Positions 1 through 12,557 of a DNA stretch of 64,000 nucleotides are shown piece after piece. Position 1 is the stretch's first letter; the number at the start of each line of letters is the position of its first letter. The position numbers and the translations under genes were made by a program. This DNA is from Circinella umbellata (taxonomy: Eukaryota; Mucoromycota; Mucoromycetes; Mucorales; Lichtheimiaceae). Below the pieces are notes generated by a model. It did no database searches and was not told the origin of the DNA. It worked only from the letters and a program-made list of their open reading frames with translations. The DNA lies in assembly GCA_025093555.1 (NCBI GenBank), contig JAIWNF010000002.1:434001-498000 (forward strand). Reading direction: 5' to 3'.

Positions 1-990
1 TACGTACCACCAGATTCACTTAATTTTATGAAAACCCTTCAACAACGTGATGATACCACCTCCTCAGCTGGTCTGATGAGGAACAAAAATGGTCCGGCGC
101 CACCTTTATCGCCCGACATGGTAGAAAAAATGCGCCAATTACAAAAGAGTTCAAAAGCAGCAACGGTAGCAGCAGCATCTTCACCTCGTCATTCGGAAGA
201 CGATGATAACAGTCAACAAACTAGTCGTAATACTATGAGCAGTAGCAACAGTGGTGGTACTAGTAGTAGTAAAATAAGACATGATGATAATGATTTATCC
301 GCAACTACTCCAACCACCAAAGATGAAGGTATCGATGATGATTTTGGAAGCGTACTCAATTATTATGATGATGAAAGTTTATATGATTACTACCAAAACC
401 GAGAATCAATTATTCCACGGTTGGAAGGACTGGAATTACGTGAGATGAGCGATGGTACAGTTGAATGGGGAATTGTCAAGAAACAAGGCAATCGCAAGAG
501 CTTTTATGTCCGCGATGAAAAGCGGGTTATTGAGGAAGAAGATGAAGACGAAAACGAGGAAAAGATTGAAGAACAAGTATTAGCATTAATGGGGCTTAGT
601 GTTGAAAATACCAACAGCAATAATAATAGTAATAAGTACTCTATGTCGTCCACCTTGACGACCAATACTACTGCTTCTTCTATAAGTCCCCCGCCTGTAC
701 CACGACGGTCACCACGACGAAGAATTGATAGTGCTGAACAGCATATTCAGCAACAACAACAACAACAAATTGATAATCGTCGAGCCAAACATATTTCAAC
801 TATACATTCTCGAAAAGATGCATCTACAACAGATGTTTATTTTGCACCACAATCTACTCTTCCAAGCTTACTGCAAATGATTGCTGACTCAAATCAAGAC
901 GAGGAACAACATGCAAAAAGAAAGAAACAGGCTTCTGTAGAAGAGCAATTGGATGAAATGATGCGATCATTTCAAACTTCCAATTTTTAA
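1..990 (+). CDS. Unrecognised low-complexity protein, 3' end (5' truncated by window edge)
   Basis: The frame is open from base 1, so the gene begins upstream of the window; the Met at base 28 is probably internal. About 329 residues are visible, ending with TAA at 988-990. They are rich in Ser, Asn, Thr and acidic residues, with a run of seven Gln around base 750 and a proline-rich stretch (PPPVPRRSPRRR near base 690) that looks like an SH3-domain ligand. The most ordered-looking part is around bases 424-510, with the string GTVEWGIVKKQGNRKSFY, which could be a short conserved docking segment. The C-terminus is charged and possibly helical. I do not recognise the family; a cell-polarity or cytoskeletal scaffold is a guess based only on composition. 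Confidence 0.7.
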   Translation, partial: YVPPDSLNFMKTLQQRDDTTSSAGLMRNKNGPAPPLSPDMVEKMRQLQKSSKAATVAAASSPRHSEDDDNSQQTSRNTMSSSNSGGTSSSKIRHDDNDLSATTPTTKDEGIDDDFGSVLNYYDDESLYDYYQNRESIIPRLEGLELREMSDGTVEWGIVKKQGNRKSFYVRDEKRVIEEEDEDENEEKIEEQVLALMGLSVENTNSNNNSNKYSMSSTLTTNTTASSISPPPVPRRSPRRRIDSAEQHIQQQQQQQIDNRRAKHISTIHSRKDASTTDVYFAPQSTLPSLLQMIADSNQDEEQHAKRKKQASVEEQLDEMMRSFQTSNF

Positions 991-1861
991 AAAAGAACAT
1001 AATATTATATAAATGATACACATAGAGTATCTACGCACTTTACAAATTGTATATTGATATTTTTAATCTAATTCTTATTTTCATAACTTGCTTAAACTAC
1101 TAATACTATTTTATTACGTGTTATTATTATTTTAGTGTTTGATGTCAACCTAATCGGGAATTACACTGACAACAACAACATATATAATATTATCATAGAG
1201 TATGAGAGTGTATATTTGATCATGAGCTATGTTTGTTTGTTTGTTTGCTATCTTTTTTTTTTTTTTTTTTTTTTTTTTTTGTTTTTTCCATTTACATAAT
1301 ACATATCATTTATTTTATCGATCTGAACTTACAATAACAATAATAGTATACGAAAGTTTAGAGTCATTGTATAGTAATTAGTTTACAAAACGTTTTCTGG
1401 TGAAATAATAGAGGAGTTATCGATGTATTTTATTTTATTTTTCTATGAAACTGTATTAATAAAAAAATTGAGCCAATAATTTGAGATGATGAGTTATATT
1501 GTTTATGATTTTTCCTTTCTGTTCCTCTTGGTCCTATTGAAAATCTATAGAAACAGAAAACAAAAAAACAAAGTGTATGCTTTTTTATGGTTTGATGACT
1601 TGACATTCTCTTTATCGAGCAGACCTCCAGGATTCATCTTTCTTGTCTCTTTTTAACTATTTTTTTTGTTTCATTTTGACACTATTTTTTTTCCTTCTCA
1701 TTCATTTTCATTTTATCCTAAACAAAGCCCAACTAATAATCGAACGAGAGGCAAGTCTGACATTATCAGCATAGACAAACAGCTAAGATTAATTAATGAT
1801 ATTAATACATGATGACCAAATTAATAGGAGATTTATATTTTACAGAAGTTAATTAAAAACC
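991..1861. other. Intergenic region upstream of VTC-A
   Basis: No gene is supported here. It holds the 3' flank of the first gene, an uninterrupted run of 28 T at 1253-1280, and AT-rich DNA up to the VTC-A start codon. No CACGTG (Pho4-type) site is present, although yeast VTC genes are controlled through such sites. Confidence 0.6.
1253..1280 (+). repeat. Poly(T) tract, 28 bp
   Basis: Uninterrupted T homopolymer, the longest in the window. It is likely length-variable between strains and prone to sequencing error. Confidence 0.9.
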
Positions 1862-4083
1862 ATGAAATTTGGCGCTGAATTACATGGCAAAATTTATGCA
1901 CCATGGCGACACGCCTATTTTAACTATAACGAGTTGAAAAATGAATTAAAGCAGCGCCAACTTGATCATGGTTGGGGTGAACGTGACGAACTCGACTTTC
2001 TAACTCGTTACGAACAAGAACTTACCAAAGTTTACAAGTTTATCAATACCAAGCTTGATGATATAAGATTGCGCGTTGATGTTTGTGAAAAGGACTTGGC
2101 AGTGGTTACTACAGATGCAGCTGATAGTCTCGCTGACCAACTTGCCGAAATCTTATTTGACGTCAATGACTTGGCTCGGTTCCATCAGCTCAATTGTCAA
2201 GGATTTGCGAAAATGGCGAAAAAACATGATCGTTGGACCCATTTGAACAGCTTGACCCACCAGTACAAACATGGTATGCAAAAGCAGTGGCCATTAGAAT
2301 CCATGGCACAAAAACTAGACGAAATCGTCGTCCGTATTTCACACGCGAATATAAAATGTGAAGCCAAGTTGGGGCAGCATAATAGACCACCTCAACCTTC
2401 TTCGACAACATATAATGACGAAACAGCATTTGAACGCGCAACAACTAAATATTGGGTTCATCCCGATAACGTTACTGAGGTCAAGTCTATCATCCTGTTC
2501 CATTTACCTGTGTATGTTTACAACAAGGAAAAACGGTACGAGGCGAAAGATGCGGCTATATCATCGGTGTATTTTGATAACCCCAGTTTTGATCTTTACA
2601 CGGAACGATTGGAGCGTGCTAAAGGTGCCGAGGCAATCCGATTCCGTTGGTATGGTCAGGAAACAGACAATGTGTATATTGAACGCAAGACGCATCATGC
2701 GGAGTGGTTGGATGGCAAATCAGTCAAAGATAGGTTTAAACTCAAGGAAAAAGAGGCCAACGCATTTGTACAAGGGAACTATACGGCTGATGCGATTTCT
2801 GCTGATCTACGTGCGTCTAATACTGTGGATGAAGCTACATTGCGCCAGCAACATTTTGTGGCTCAAGGTGTTGAGACATCCTTCCGTCAACGTCAATTGG
2901 AGCCCATGTGCCGTGTCTTTTACAATCGGACTGCTTTTCAGCGTCCCAACGACCAACGTTTACGGATCTCGCTTGATTGTAATTTAACATTTATTCGTGA
3001 AGATCGTTTGGATGGTAAACAACGACGGCCGAAAGATGCATGGCACCGTGCAGATGTTAAGATTGATCATCCGTTTCATCATGTCAACCCAAGTGATATT
3101 CATCATTTCCCTTATGCGATTCTAGAGACCAAGATTCAAACTCATTTAGGACAAAAAATACCGGCTTGGTTGCAGTCGTTGCTTAGTTCACATTTGGTGT
3201 ATGAAGTACCGCGCTTTTCCAAATATTTACACGGTGCTTCCCAATTGTTCCAGAATCAGGTTCCGGTTCTACCATGGTGGATGGAGGAATTAGATAAGGA
3301 TATTCGAAAACCGCCTGTGTTAGGCGTCGGCTTATCACGCTCTATGAGCTTTCAACCTTTGGTCAATGGTCATCATCGCCGTTCACTATTCCAGCCAACT
3401 TCTTCTACAATATCAATGCCACAACATGTTTCCATTACACTTATGGATAAAAAAGAGAATACAAAGAAGAGTCGAAGCAAGATGATAGACGAGGAAGATA
3501 ACAATAATAGTAAGCAGAAGGAATATGGAAGTAATGGTGATTTATTGTCAAGATTTTATCCGAAATTAATGGATAGCGGCAAAAAAATAATGAACTACAA
3601 GGAATTAAACCCCTTACCATCACAACAACAACCAACGCCACAACTACCACGTCCAATATCGCAAAGAACGATGAAACGAGCTGAACCAAAAACATTCTTT
3701 GCAAATGAACGTACATTTATCTCATGGCTACAATTTTGTGCTTTGTTATTGACTGTTGCTCTCAATTTGTTGAATAATGGGGACCGCATTTCACGTATCA
3801 TTGGTGCAGTTTTTATCATTATGGCGTCCATCTTAAGCTTGTAAGTACTATAAGATACATAGAATTTAGTTTTTTTCTACCTTCGTAGATATTGATTTAT
3901 ATTATATATAGTTATGCACTCGGTCGGTATCAACTCAGAGCATATCAATTACGTACAGGACGATATATTTCGCGATACGATGATTTGTATGGTCCAACGA
4001 TCTTATGTGTATGTTTAGTAGCTGCATTGGTTGTCAATTTTTGCCTTCGACTTCCACTTATTACTGGTCAGCCACCATCTTAA
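1862..4083 (+). CDS. VTC-A: SPX-VTC-DUF202 vacuolar transporter chaperone (polyphosphate polymerase)
   Basis: Two exons, 1862-3840 and 3912-4083, joined over a 71 bp GTAAGT..TAG intron; 716 residues. An N-terminal SPX domain (about 1-150) carries the KKHDRW segment that binds inositol pyrophosphates. The VTC catalytic tunnel domain follows (about 190-460) with the basic and acidic landmarks of Vtc4: IRFRWYG near 260, ERKTHH near 274, FYNRTAFQR near 355, RISLD, ILETK near 420, FSKYLHG near 452. After a Ser/Asn-rich linker comes a DUF202 membrane domain (ANERTFISW near 612, three hydrophobic segments, YDDLYGP). The family makes polyphosphate from ATP at the vacuolar membrane and threads it into the lumen. 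First of three tandem paralogs, and the only one without introns in the catalytic domain. Orthology to Vtc2, Vtc3 or Vtc4 was not resolved. Confidence 0.93.
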
Positions 4084-5234
4084 AAAGAAGACATTAGTTT
4101 ATAGATTTTTCATCGCTTTTTCTTTTCTTTTTTTTCTTATCTTTCATCTTCCTTATTTTAACAATGTTCTTTGCTTTCCTTATGTTCTTCTTTTTTTATC
4201 ATTGCACATTTATAATAATACTTACTACGTATTCTTTTCATTTATAATATGAACCAACATTTTACATTTTAGCAATCTCTTCTTTCTCTTCTTCTTCCGC
4301 TCCACCCAAGACAAATATTCTTTGTTATTAAAGAAATAAATAAGCTGCAATACGGATAAGATGTTGTTATTAAACTTTGTAGAAAAATCTGTTAATGCAG
4401 CGATCCATGACACTACGAGATGTCATTTAATCGCTCTTCGCACTTGATTTTTGTATGAGTGAATCGTTCTCCCGATAATTTACATGCCAATCAATTCTTT
4501 GATCATTTTCGCCCCTCAAGAACTTACTGGTATTAAATTCTAGTATAAATTAGCGAGAAAATCAGGGAACATACCAATGGCAAACCTTGAACCCCTTTTT
4601 TCTTACTTTTTGTTGCTCCGTTTTTCATTTGATTCAAGTTCAAAAAGAGAAGAAAGTAGATGCTGCAAACCCACGGACTCCCTGTACAAGCTTTTTTTTC
4701 ATTATTCCTTTATGAAGAAAAAATCAAACTATTAATACCTATTATAATACATTATGCTGTAGTAGATTATAAGAAAATGAACAATCATAATTAGAAACAT
4801 TGTAGCGTGAACGAGGGTTGGACTTTGAATGGCAATACGGGGGGTTGTTCAGATATAAAATATGCAGGAGATTGGATGACAACGAACTGTTATTGGCGGA
4901 AAAAAGAACTTATTGATAAAAGAACTTATAGATATGTATATCATACCTTTAATATCATTACATGGATGATATTATATTATTCATACATTACATGCTTACA
5001 TTCTATAACGGCAGTATCATATTTCTTACTTTTACTGATGGTGATAATAAAAATAATGATAGATGGTATCGGTGTCATGTATGAAAATGATAATAATAAT
5101 AATAATAATAATATAGACCAAGAAAAATTAAGATTGTACATTTCTTTTTCTTCTTACATACTTTTTCATTGACTCTTTATTATTATTTCTTACTCTTTTA
5201 CTTTTAGAACATCCACTTCTATTAATAAACGAAG
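4084..5234. other. Intergenic region between VTC-A and VTC-B
   Basis: No gene is supported. The sequence is AT-rich with T-rich tracts, and has an AAT microsatellite at about 5092-5112. Open frames here are low-complexity and lack splice or domain support. Confidence 0.6.
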
Positions 5235-7725
5235 ATGAAATTTGGCAGTCATCTAGCCTCCAATGTGTTCCCACCATGGAGAACTGAGTATATTCAATAT
5301 GATATGCTTAAACAGCAACTCAAAGCGCGTCAATTAGATCATACTTGGAACAGCCAAGACGAAACTTGGTTCTCACAAGCAGTGGTTTCTGAGCTTACCA
5401 AAGTAGACTTGTTTTTGTCACGTAAACGGTATGAACTTCAGTCTCGTATCAGTTACTGTGAACAAACATTACAAGCTATTGCACGTAATTCCTTGGTATC
5501 AGCATCATCACAGCAAGGAGGAACTACAGCAACAATAAATGATAATCACGATAAAGAGCAATGTATAGCATCATTACAACAAGCATTGATTGAAATTTTG
5601 TATGATACAAATGATCTCAGCAAATTTATTCGCCTTAATTATACTGGATTTCAAAAAATTCTAAAAAAGCATGATAAATGGACTCATTTGCATTTACGAT
5701 CACAAATGATCCCAGTATTTCATCAAAGGGGGTTAGATAATCAAGGGTTTGATGATTTATTGGTCAAAATATCCCAATTACGAGATTTATGTCGACTTTA
5801 TAGTAATACAATGATGCTCACTGAAATAGAAGAAGGACGGAAAAATATGGTGGAAGATGACAACACAAGTGATGCAGGGGATTTTGAGAGAGCCACGGAA
5901 AAATATTGGGTGCATCCCGAAAATGTCACAGAAGTCAAGGCAATATTATTATTTCATTTACCTATACTCCGCTACAATTCTGATCGACCATATGAAGAAT
6001 CTGAAACCGCTATTTCTAGCGTTTATATGGATAATCAAGAACTTGATCTTTACACTGAAAGGTTGCAACGTGATGAAGGAGCAGAAGCAATTCGATTACG
6101 ATGGTAAGCAATAACAATAGCAATAGTAATAGTACTGTTTCTTGTTTTGGACTATTAATAGATTAAAAAATACGACTTCTTCATGCAAAACATAGCATCA
6201 TACAACTTACAAACTTGTAACTTATTAATGCTGCGCTTTATCCCTTTAAATTTATTAGGTACGGGGCTGAAACAAGCCAAGAAATTTACGTGGAAAGAAA
6301 AACGCATCATGCCCCCTGGCTTGATGGCCAAAAATCCATCAAGGAAAGATTTCGACTTGATAAAAGTCATGTTGATAAGTATTTGGCTGGTCAATATACT
6401 CCACAAATGGTAGCAGAAAATCTTTTGTCCCTCAAAAAGAAAAAATCGGTTGCGGAAAAAGCAAGGGCCACTTCAGCCAGTGTTTACAATTCAATTTACC
6501 AAAGAAAGTTAAACCCGGTCCTTCGATGCTTTTATAATCGCCTTGCATTTCAAAGACCGGGCGACCCAAGAGTTCGTGTAAGCCTGGATACGGACTTAGC
6601 CTATATTCGTGAAGATAAAAACAGTGGGTGTTGGCGACGCAATGATGTGGGTATTGTATATCCATTCAACCATTTACCAGAGCAAGATGATATACATTGT
6701 TTCCCGTATGCAGTATTAGAAACCAAGATTCAAACTCACTTGGGTCAAGAAATGCCTGAATGGCTTATTTGTCTAACTAATAGTCACCTAGTTCATCCAG
6801 TTCCGCGATTTTCAAAGTATCTCCATGGAGCATGTTTTTTTTTTAAGGTAAAAGAATGATAGTGATAATTTAAGTGACATAAACCAGATATTGACAGTTT
6901 TTATATATATTTTAAAAAAAGGATCGGCTTCCAGCATTACCATGGTGGTTATCTGAATTGGATAATAATATAAAGAAGCCGAGAGTTGATCAATTTGGCC
7001 TATCAAGAACAAATAGTTATAGGCCCTTGGTAGATGGTGGACTGGTCGCCATAAGCATCCCTCCTGACGTAGAAATGGTGAAGCGAGACTCCGGCATGGC
7101 GCCATCACTCTTTAAACCATTACCACCACCAGCAAACCTTAACGCAAACTCAAATAATACGAGTGAAGGAATGAAACAGAAATCCAGCAGCAGTAGTAAA
7201 AGTAATAATAAGCCACGATCTATAAAAAGGTGGTTTCAACGACGATTTTATTACCGCCGTCTTGGCAACAGTCGAAAAAACAAGTGCAGTAACAGCGACA
7301 AAAAAGGCAACAATAATAGTAAAGTACTTCCAGGTGTCAAGGTTCGGGTGGAACCCAAGACATTCTTTGCCAATGAGCGCACATTTATTTCTTGGCTCCA
7401 ATTTTGTGCTTTGATTCTTACGATATCACTCAGCCTCATAAACTTTGGTGATCACGTTTCTCAATTATGTGGCGGTATTTTTCTCATCATTGCTGCACTT
7501 TTGTCCGTCTATGCACTTTGGAGATATCAATATCGTGCATTCCAAATTCGAACCAGGAGCAATACAAGATATGACGATTTATATGGCCCTGCCATTTTAT
7601 GTCTCTTGCTTGTCATAGCCATCATTGTCAATTTTAGTCTCAGGTTTAATCAATCTCCTGCCACTGGAGCTCTATCACCGTATCATTCGCCAAGCACTGT
7701 CGATAATAATAGTAATAGTCCTTGA
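5235..7725 (+). CDS. VTC-B: SPX-VTC-DUF202 vacuolar transporter chaperone (polyphosphate polymerase)
   Basis: Three exons, 5235-6103, 6259-6847 and 6922-7725; 753 residues. The first intron splits the Trp codon of the RLRW|YG motif. The second follows the FFFK codon after YLHGAC. Same order of domains as VTC-A: SPX with KKHDKW, VTC core with ERKTHH, FYNRLAFQR, RVSLD, VLETK and FSKYLHG, then a basic, Ser/Asn-rich linker (about 520-590) and the three-helix DUF202 domain ([16 protein letters not shown]). All the core residues I can place are kept, so I infer an active polymerase rather than a Vtc2/3-like accessory. The C-terminus has a short tail rich in Ser, Asn and Pro. Substrate and location are as for the family: cytosolic ATP, vacuolar membrane. 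Confidence 0.92.
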
Positions 7726-9530
7726 ACGGTATATAGTATTGTTTTATTTCTTTCCTATTTTTTCCAAAGTATATATATCAGACATAAAAAATAATAATAG
7801 TAGAATAATAGCAGAATAGACTTGTGCAAACCACTTAAATCATTATATAAACACCCCATGCCTTCCCCCAATTTTTCATTATTTACCAAATCGAATACCA
7901 TGTATGTGTCATCTATCATCACATCTGTTTTTTTATTATGTACAATTGTTGAGGAAAAAAAATAGGAGGTTCAAAAAATCATACAATATATTGATGCATT
8001 GGGAAAAAATGACTGTCATGCTATTATCTTAGCTTCTATTAAAGAACAAAAACAAATGCGCAGCCTCATGCAAACAAGAAATATATACAAAGTGGTCGCA
8101 TGAGTCTGCATCGCAGCCAACGTCCCTGAAAATAGAGTTCTTTATTTGTACTTATCTATTTCATTATTATTTTTCATTATTATCACCAAGAAAATCATCT
8201 TAAATAACAATAGAATTCGAGGATAGCAATTTTTTGTTGATGTTGCATATAATTTGATGGACAACATGTGTCGACAATCTGAAAATTCTCGCTCAGTCTG
8301 TCGTATAGCATAATCACAGAAAAAGAAGGTTCGACTCTGTACTACCAAGCTCGCTAAATTTCTTTGTTTCTCACTTTGGTTCCGTGTCAACTTTTTAGAA
8401 AAAATCTTCAACAAAACAGAGTTCTTGTACCCATTTTATTAGATGAAGGTAATAATGATAAATACACAAGGATTTTTTTGTTTTTGGTGTGGAATTCCAC
8501 CAAATAGGTCCAAGAGAGAAACCAACCAGAAAGAGTGAGTTGTGTGAGAATCAAACACATACAAAAATGCATCAATTGTTGGTTTACGCCATTTCGGATG
8601 AAAAAAAATATATTTGATAAAAATGGCTAAAAAGGCCCGCGAGGAGGGGGGCAAAATTGATGTAACACAATAACAAAGGCAAGTAAAATAAATAAAAACA
8701 TGAAAGAGGAAAAAAATCGCACAATTTGGGTAAATGCAGTACAATTTGAGCTATAAATATATATTTGTAAAGTAACACATCAGACACCTAATTAAGGAAT
8801 CCAACGTGATGGCTTAGCAATTAAATTCATTGGCTAACGCGTGAGGTGGTGTGTGTACTATGTGTCCTCATTCCTGGTCACTTGTGTCCGTGTTTCTCTA
8901 CAACATAATACTAATAACAGTAGTTTTAACAACAACTAATTTTACTCCAACTTTACATCCGCTCCCCCCCCTGCGTTTTGAAACGCCCTATTAGAAGAGA
9001 AACTGTACAATCAAAACTGACTACGTATAACGTAGAATGATGATGAGCTATTTGAATTTGATTTACTGTTGTTCTCATTTTGATACATATTATAATTTTG
9101 AACTCACTATAAGCAAGTAATAATAAGCATAAAGTATGCAGATTCAATGTGCCAAAATAGGGCCATTAGAAGTTTGATCTTCGTTCGGTCAAGTAGCACT
9201 TTTTTATAATAGTAACGGCAGAACTAAATAAAGCTGCTCTATGTACATACGAGCGAACAAATTTACATGTGAGATGCAGGAAGCCTATATTGCATAGTTT
9301 GATCAAGGTCGTATAACATAGAATGGAAATTGGAGCATCCATGATGTTTTCTTTTTTTACCCCCAATTCTTCAATTCCCTCCCCCCCCTTTTTTTTTGCT
9401 ATACAACATATAATCTTGTATTTGTTTTTTTCTTCTCTTTCTCTTCTTCTTTTTTACCGTATTATTATTTCTCTCTATTACTCCCTCATTAAATTACTTT
9501 AGTTCTGCTAGTATATAAAGTCATCATCGA
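7726..9530. other. Intergenic region between VTC-B and VTC-C
   Basis: 1.8 kb with no supported gene. It is AT-rich, with a run of C at about 9379-9388 next to a T run, and a near-perfect inverted repeat around 8812-8840 (TTAGCAAT against ATTGGCTAA). A pyrimidine-rich tract and TATATAAAG lie just before the next start codon. Confidence 0.55.
9421..9520 (+). promoter_or_regulatory. Pyrimidine tract and TATA-like element before VTC-C
   Basis: A CT-rich tract (9421-9455) is followed by TATATAAAG at 9512-9520, ten bases before the ATG. CT tracts before the start codon are common in fungal core promoters. The TATA-like string is probably too close to the ATG to set the main start site. Confidence 0.35.
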
Positions 9531-12199
9531 ATGAAATACGGCCTCGAGTTACAAGAGAATATTTTTCCACCATGGCGTTTGTCTTATGTTGCTTATGATG
9601 TTCTCAAACAAGAGCTCAAGAGTCGACAGCTTGATCATGGATGGACGCAACAAGACGAAGCTGATTTTGTTCACTTGCTTGATAATGAACTGACCAAAGT
9701 TTATGACTTTATCAATGCCAAGTTATCTGAAATCGATGCCCGGATTCTTTATTGCGAACGTACTATTCATACTTTGCATAATAATCCTACAATGCAAACC
9801 GATATCAGTTATGGAATTATGGACGAAGCACTTACAGAAATCTTATTCGATGTCAATGATTTATCCAAATTTACGCGCGTAAACTTTGTGGCCATCCAAA
9901 AGATTTTGAAAAAGCACGACCGATGGACGGGTCTGGATCTCAAACAAGCATTTGTACAAAAGTTACGTGATAAGCCATTGGATAATCAACGTTTTGATGT
10001 GGCTATCGTATATATTTCAGCTTTACATGACTTATGCCGTAACCGTGGAAACAAACAGTCTGGTGATAGTGAAAAGGTTGCAGTAAATGCCGATGGCGAT
10101 CAGAATGCTTTTGAGCGTGCCACCGCTAAATACTGGATTCATCCTGATAATATTACTGAAGTCAAGGCAATCATTATGTTACATCTTCCTGTACTTATCT
10201 TTGATAAAGATAAAAAATGGGAGGTATCCGATTCTGCTATTTCAAGTGTTTATATGGATAATGATAATTTCGATTTGTATACAGGACGGCTTCAGCGTGA
10301 TGAAGGCGCCGAGGCAATTCGCCTAAGATGGTAAATTAAAAATACTGTGATACAATACTCACAATACCAATTTCTTTTGTGTCTATAAATATATATATTT
10401 TCACTATAATTGTTATAAAAATCATATACGTGTATACTACACACAAAGTTCATAAAAAGAAAAAAAAATCGTACTAAAAAAAAATTGACCACTTTTTCTA
10501 TCAGGTATGGTCCATACGACACAAAAAGCGTTTTTGTTGAACGTAAAACACATCATGCAGCTTGGTTACAAGGTGCATCAGTCAAGGATCGTTTCCGATT
10601 GAACGAGCCACAGGTGAATCCTTACTTGCGCGGGGATTACACCGCAGATCAAATAGCCAATAACATTCGAAATAAGGCCGACCAAGCTACTGTTGACAGT
10701 GTTCATTTTATCGCCAGTGGCGTTCAAACATCGGTCCGTGAAAAAGAGCTTCGGCCCACTTTGCGGGCGTTTTATAACCGCACTGCCTTTCAGTTACCTG
10801 ACGACCAAAAATTACGTATCTCGCTTGACACCAACTTGAGTTTCATTCGTGAAGACCATTTAGATGGAACTTTACGGCGTACTAAGGATAATTGGCGTCG
10901 TACAGACGTTGCAATTGATTATCCATTCAAATACTTATCCGAATCTGAAATATTACGTTTCCCATATGCCGTGCTGGAAACAAAGCTCCAAACTCATTTA
11001 GGTCAGGCACCACCTGCTTGGTTAACCTCACTTATAGAAAGTCATTTGGTTCATGAAGTACCAAGATTTTCAAAATATTTACATGGTGCCTGTCATTTTT
11101 ACAAGGTAAATATATTTATTTGCTATCACTTTCCTTTTTGTTTTGTTTGTTGATTAATATATTTCCATACATGCATCAATCTTCGTGGGCTTTTACTCAA
11201 TATGTAACTTTGTTTTTTATTATTAAAAAAAGGAACGGCTTCCATTGTTGCCTTGGTAAGTGAAAAAAAAATTGGGTCTCCCTCTTTCCCATAGGTGTGA
11301 AATTCACAGATATAATCTAATTATTATTATTATTTATTTTTAGGTGGCTCTCTGAATTAAATGTCGATATCCGCAAACCCAGAAGTGAGAATATTGGACT
11401 ATCAAGATCAAGAAGCTTTAAGCCTTTGATCGATGGTCGTTATAGACGTGCCATGATTGAAGAGAAGGAAAGAGCAAATCAAGACGCCGTGGTGCGAGGC
11501 CAACAAGGTGTAACGTTAGAAGATAATGGTAGTAGCCGTGAGAACTCGCCAGGTGCACTATCATCCAGCGAAACACTAACGAAATCAAGAAATACCCCTG
11601 AACGGCGTCGATTGCTCGATGACGATATCGAGACTCCTGCAGCTTGGAGACCTGTACAAAACACCAGTAATCAACAGCAACAAGAACAGCGGTACACAAC
11701 CGTTGATATGAAAAATAACAATAATTCGACTACACAACTTGGACAACCTATTATGATCGGAACCCCATCCTCTCCATCTGATGGTGATGATAACAATGGA
11801 AAGAAAAAGAAAAACGGAGCCTTGGGATTCTTAAATTGGAATAACATGATAGAAGAAGGTGGAAACACTAAACGGCAGAAGGTCAAGGTCCGTGTCGAGC
11901 CCAAAGTGTTCTTTGCAAATGAGCGAACATTTATTTCGTGGTTACAATTCTGTGCCTTACTACTTACTGTTGCACTGAGTTTACTTAATTTTGGTGATGA
12001 TAGGGCACGTATTGTTGGCGGTATCTTTATTGGTCTTGCTGCCGGTGTAGCTATTTATGCATTATATCGTTTTGAAAAACGTGCATGGATGATTAATCGT
12101 CGTGTCGACGGACGATATGATGATTTGTGGGGCCCTGCTGTACTTTGTACGTTATTGGTGGGTGCATTGGTGGTCAATTTCTATTTACGTTTTGCTTAA
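9531..12199 (+). CDS. VTC-C: SPX-VTC-DUF202 vacuolar transporter chaperone (polyphosphate polymerase)
   Basis: Four exons, 9531-10330, 10505-11105, 11233-11255 and 11344-12199; 759 residues. The first two introns sit at the same codons as in VTC-B (inside RLRW|YG and after HFYK). The third exon is only 23 nt, encoding ERLPLLP plus two bases of a Trp codon, and is needed to keep frame into WLSELN. SPX (KKHDRW), VTC core ([32 protein letters not shown]) and DUF202 ([16 protein letters not shown]) are all present. The linker at about 480-640 is long, acidic and Gln/Asn-rich. Predicted role: polyphosphate synthesis at the vacuolar membrane, gated by inositol pyrophosphate through SPX. Confidence 0.92.
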
Positions 12200-12557
12200 A
12201 AATATTATATTATATATTTCTTTTTTATATTTATATATCTCTTACATATGTAATTCAGACAACAACAAATATTTGTTATCTTTTTATAATTATATAACAC
12301 ATATCTCGATCATTTACCCCCTTTTTTTTATCTATCTTTCCCATTGTACATTTTACATATAAGACTATCCCTTCACCTTTAATTTTTGTTTCAGTAATAA
12401 AAAATCTATGAATTTGTTGGGGGTGATTAAATATGGGCAATTTTTTTAATAATTGCAGTAACGCAGTAAACAAAGATGCGGAATTAAAAAACTACCTATA
12501 CCACTGAACGTATTTTATTAGTTTTGTTGTTGTCTGGTGTACGTATTCTTTTGAACA
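12200..12557. other. Short intergenic region
   Basis: 358 bp, AT-rich, holding the VTC-C 3' flank and the F-box gene promoter. Nothing else is seen. Confidence 0.6.

Noticed and set aside
8320..8340. GGTTCGACTCTG resembles a tRNA B box
   Set aside because: No matching A box, acceptor stem or cloverleaf could be drawn around it.
1000..9530. Search for Pho4-type CACGTG sites before the VTC genes
   Set aside because: None was found in the three upstream regions; only partial ACGTG strings occur.
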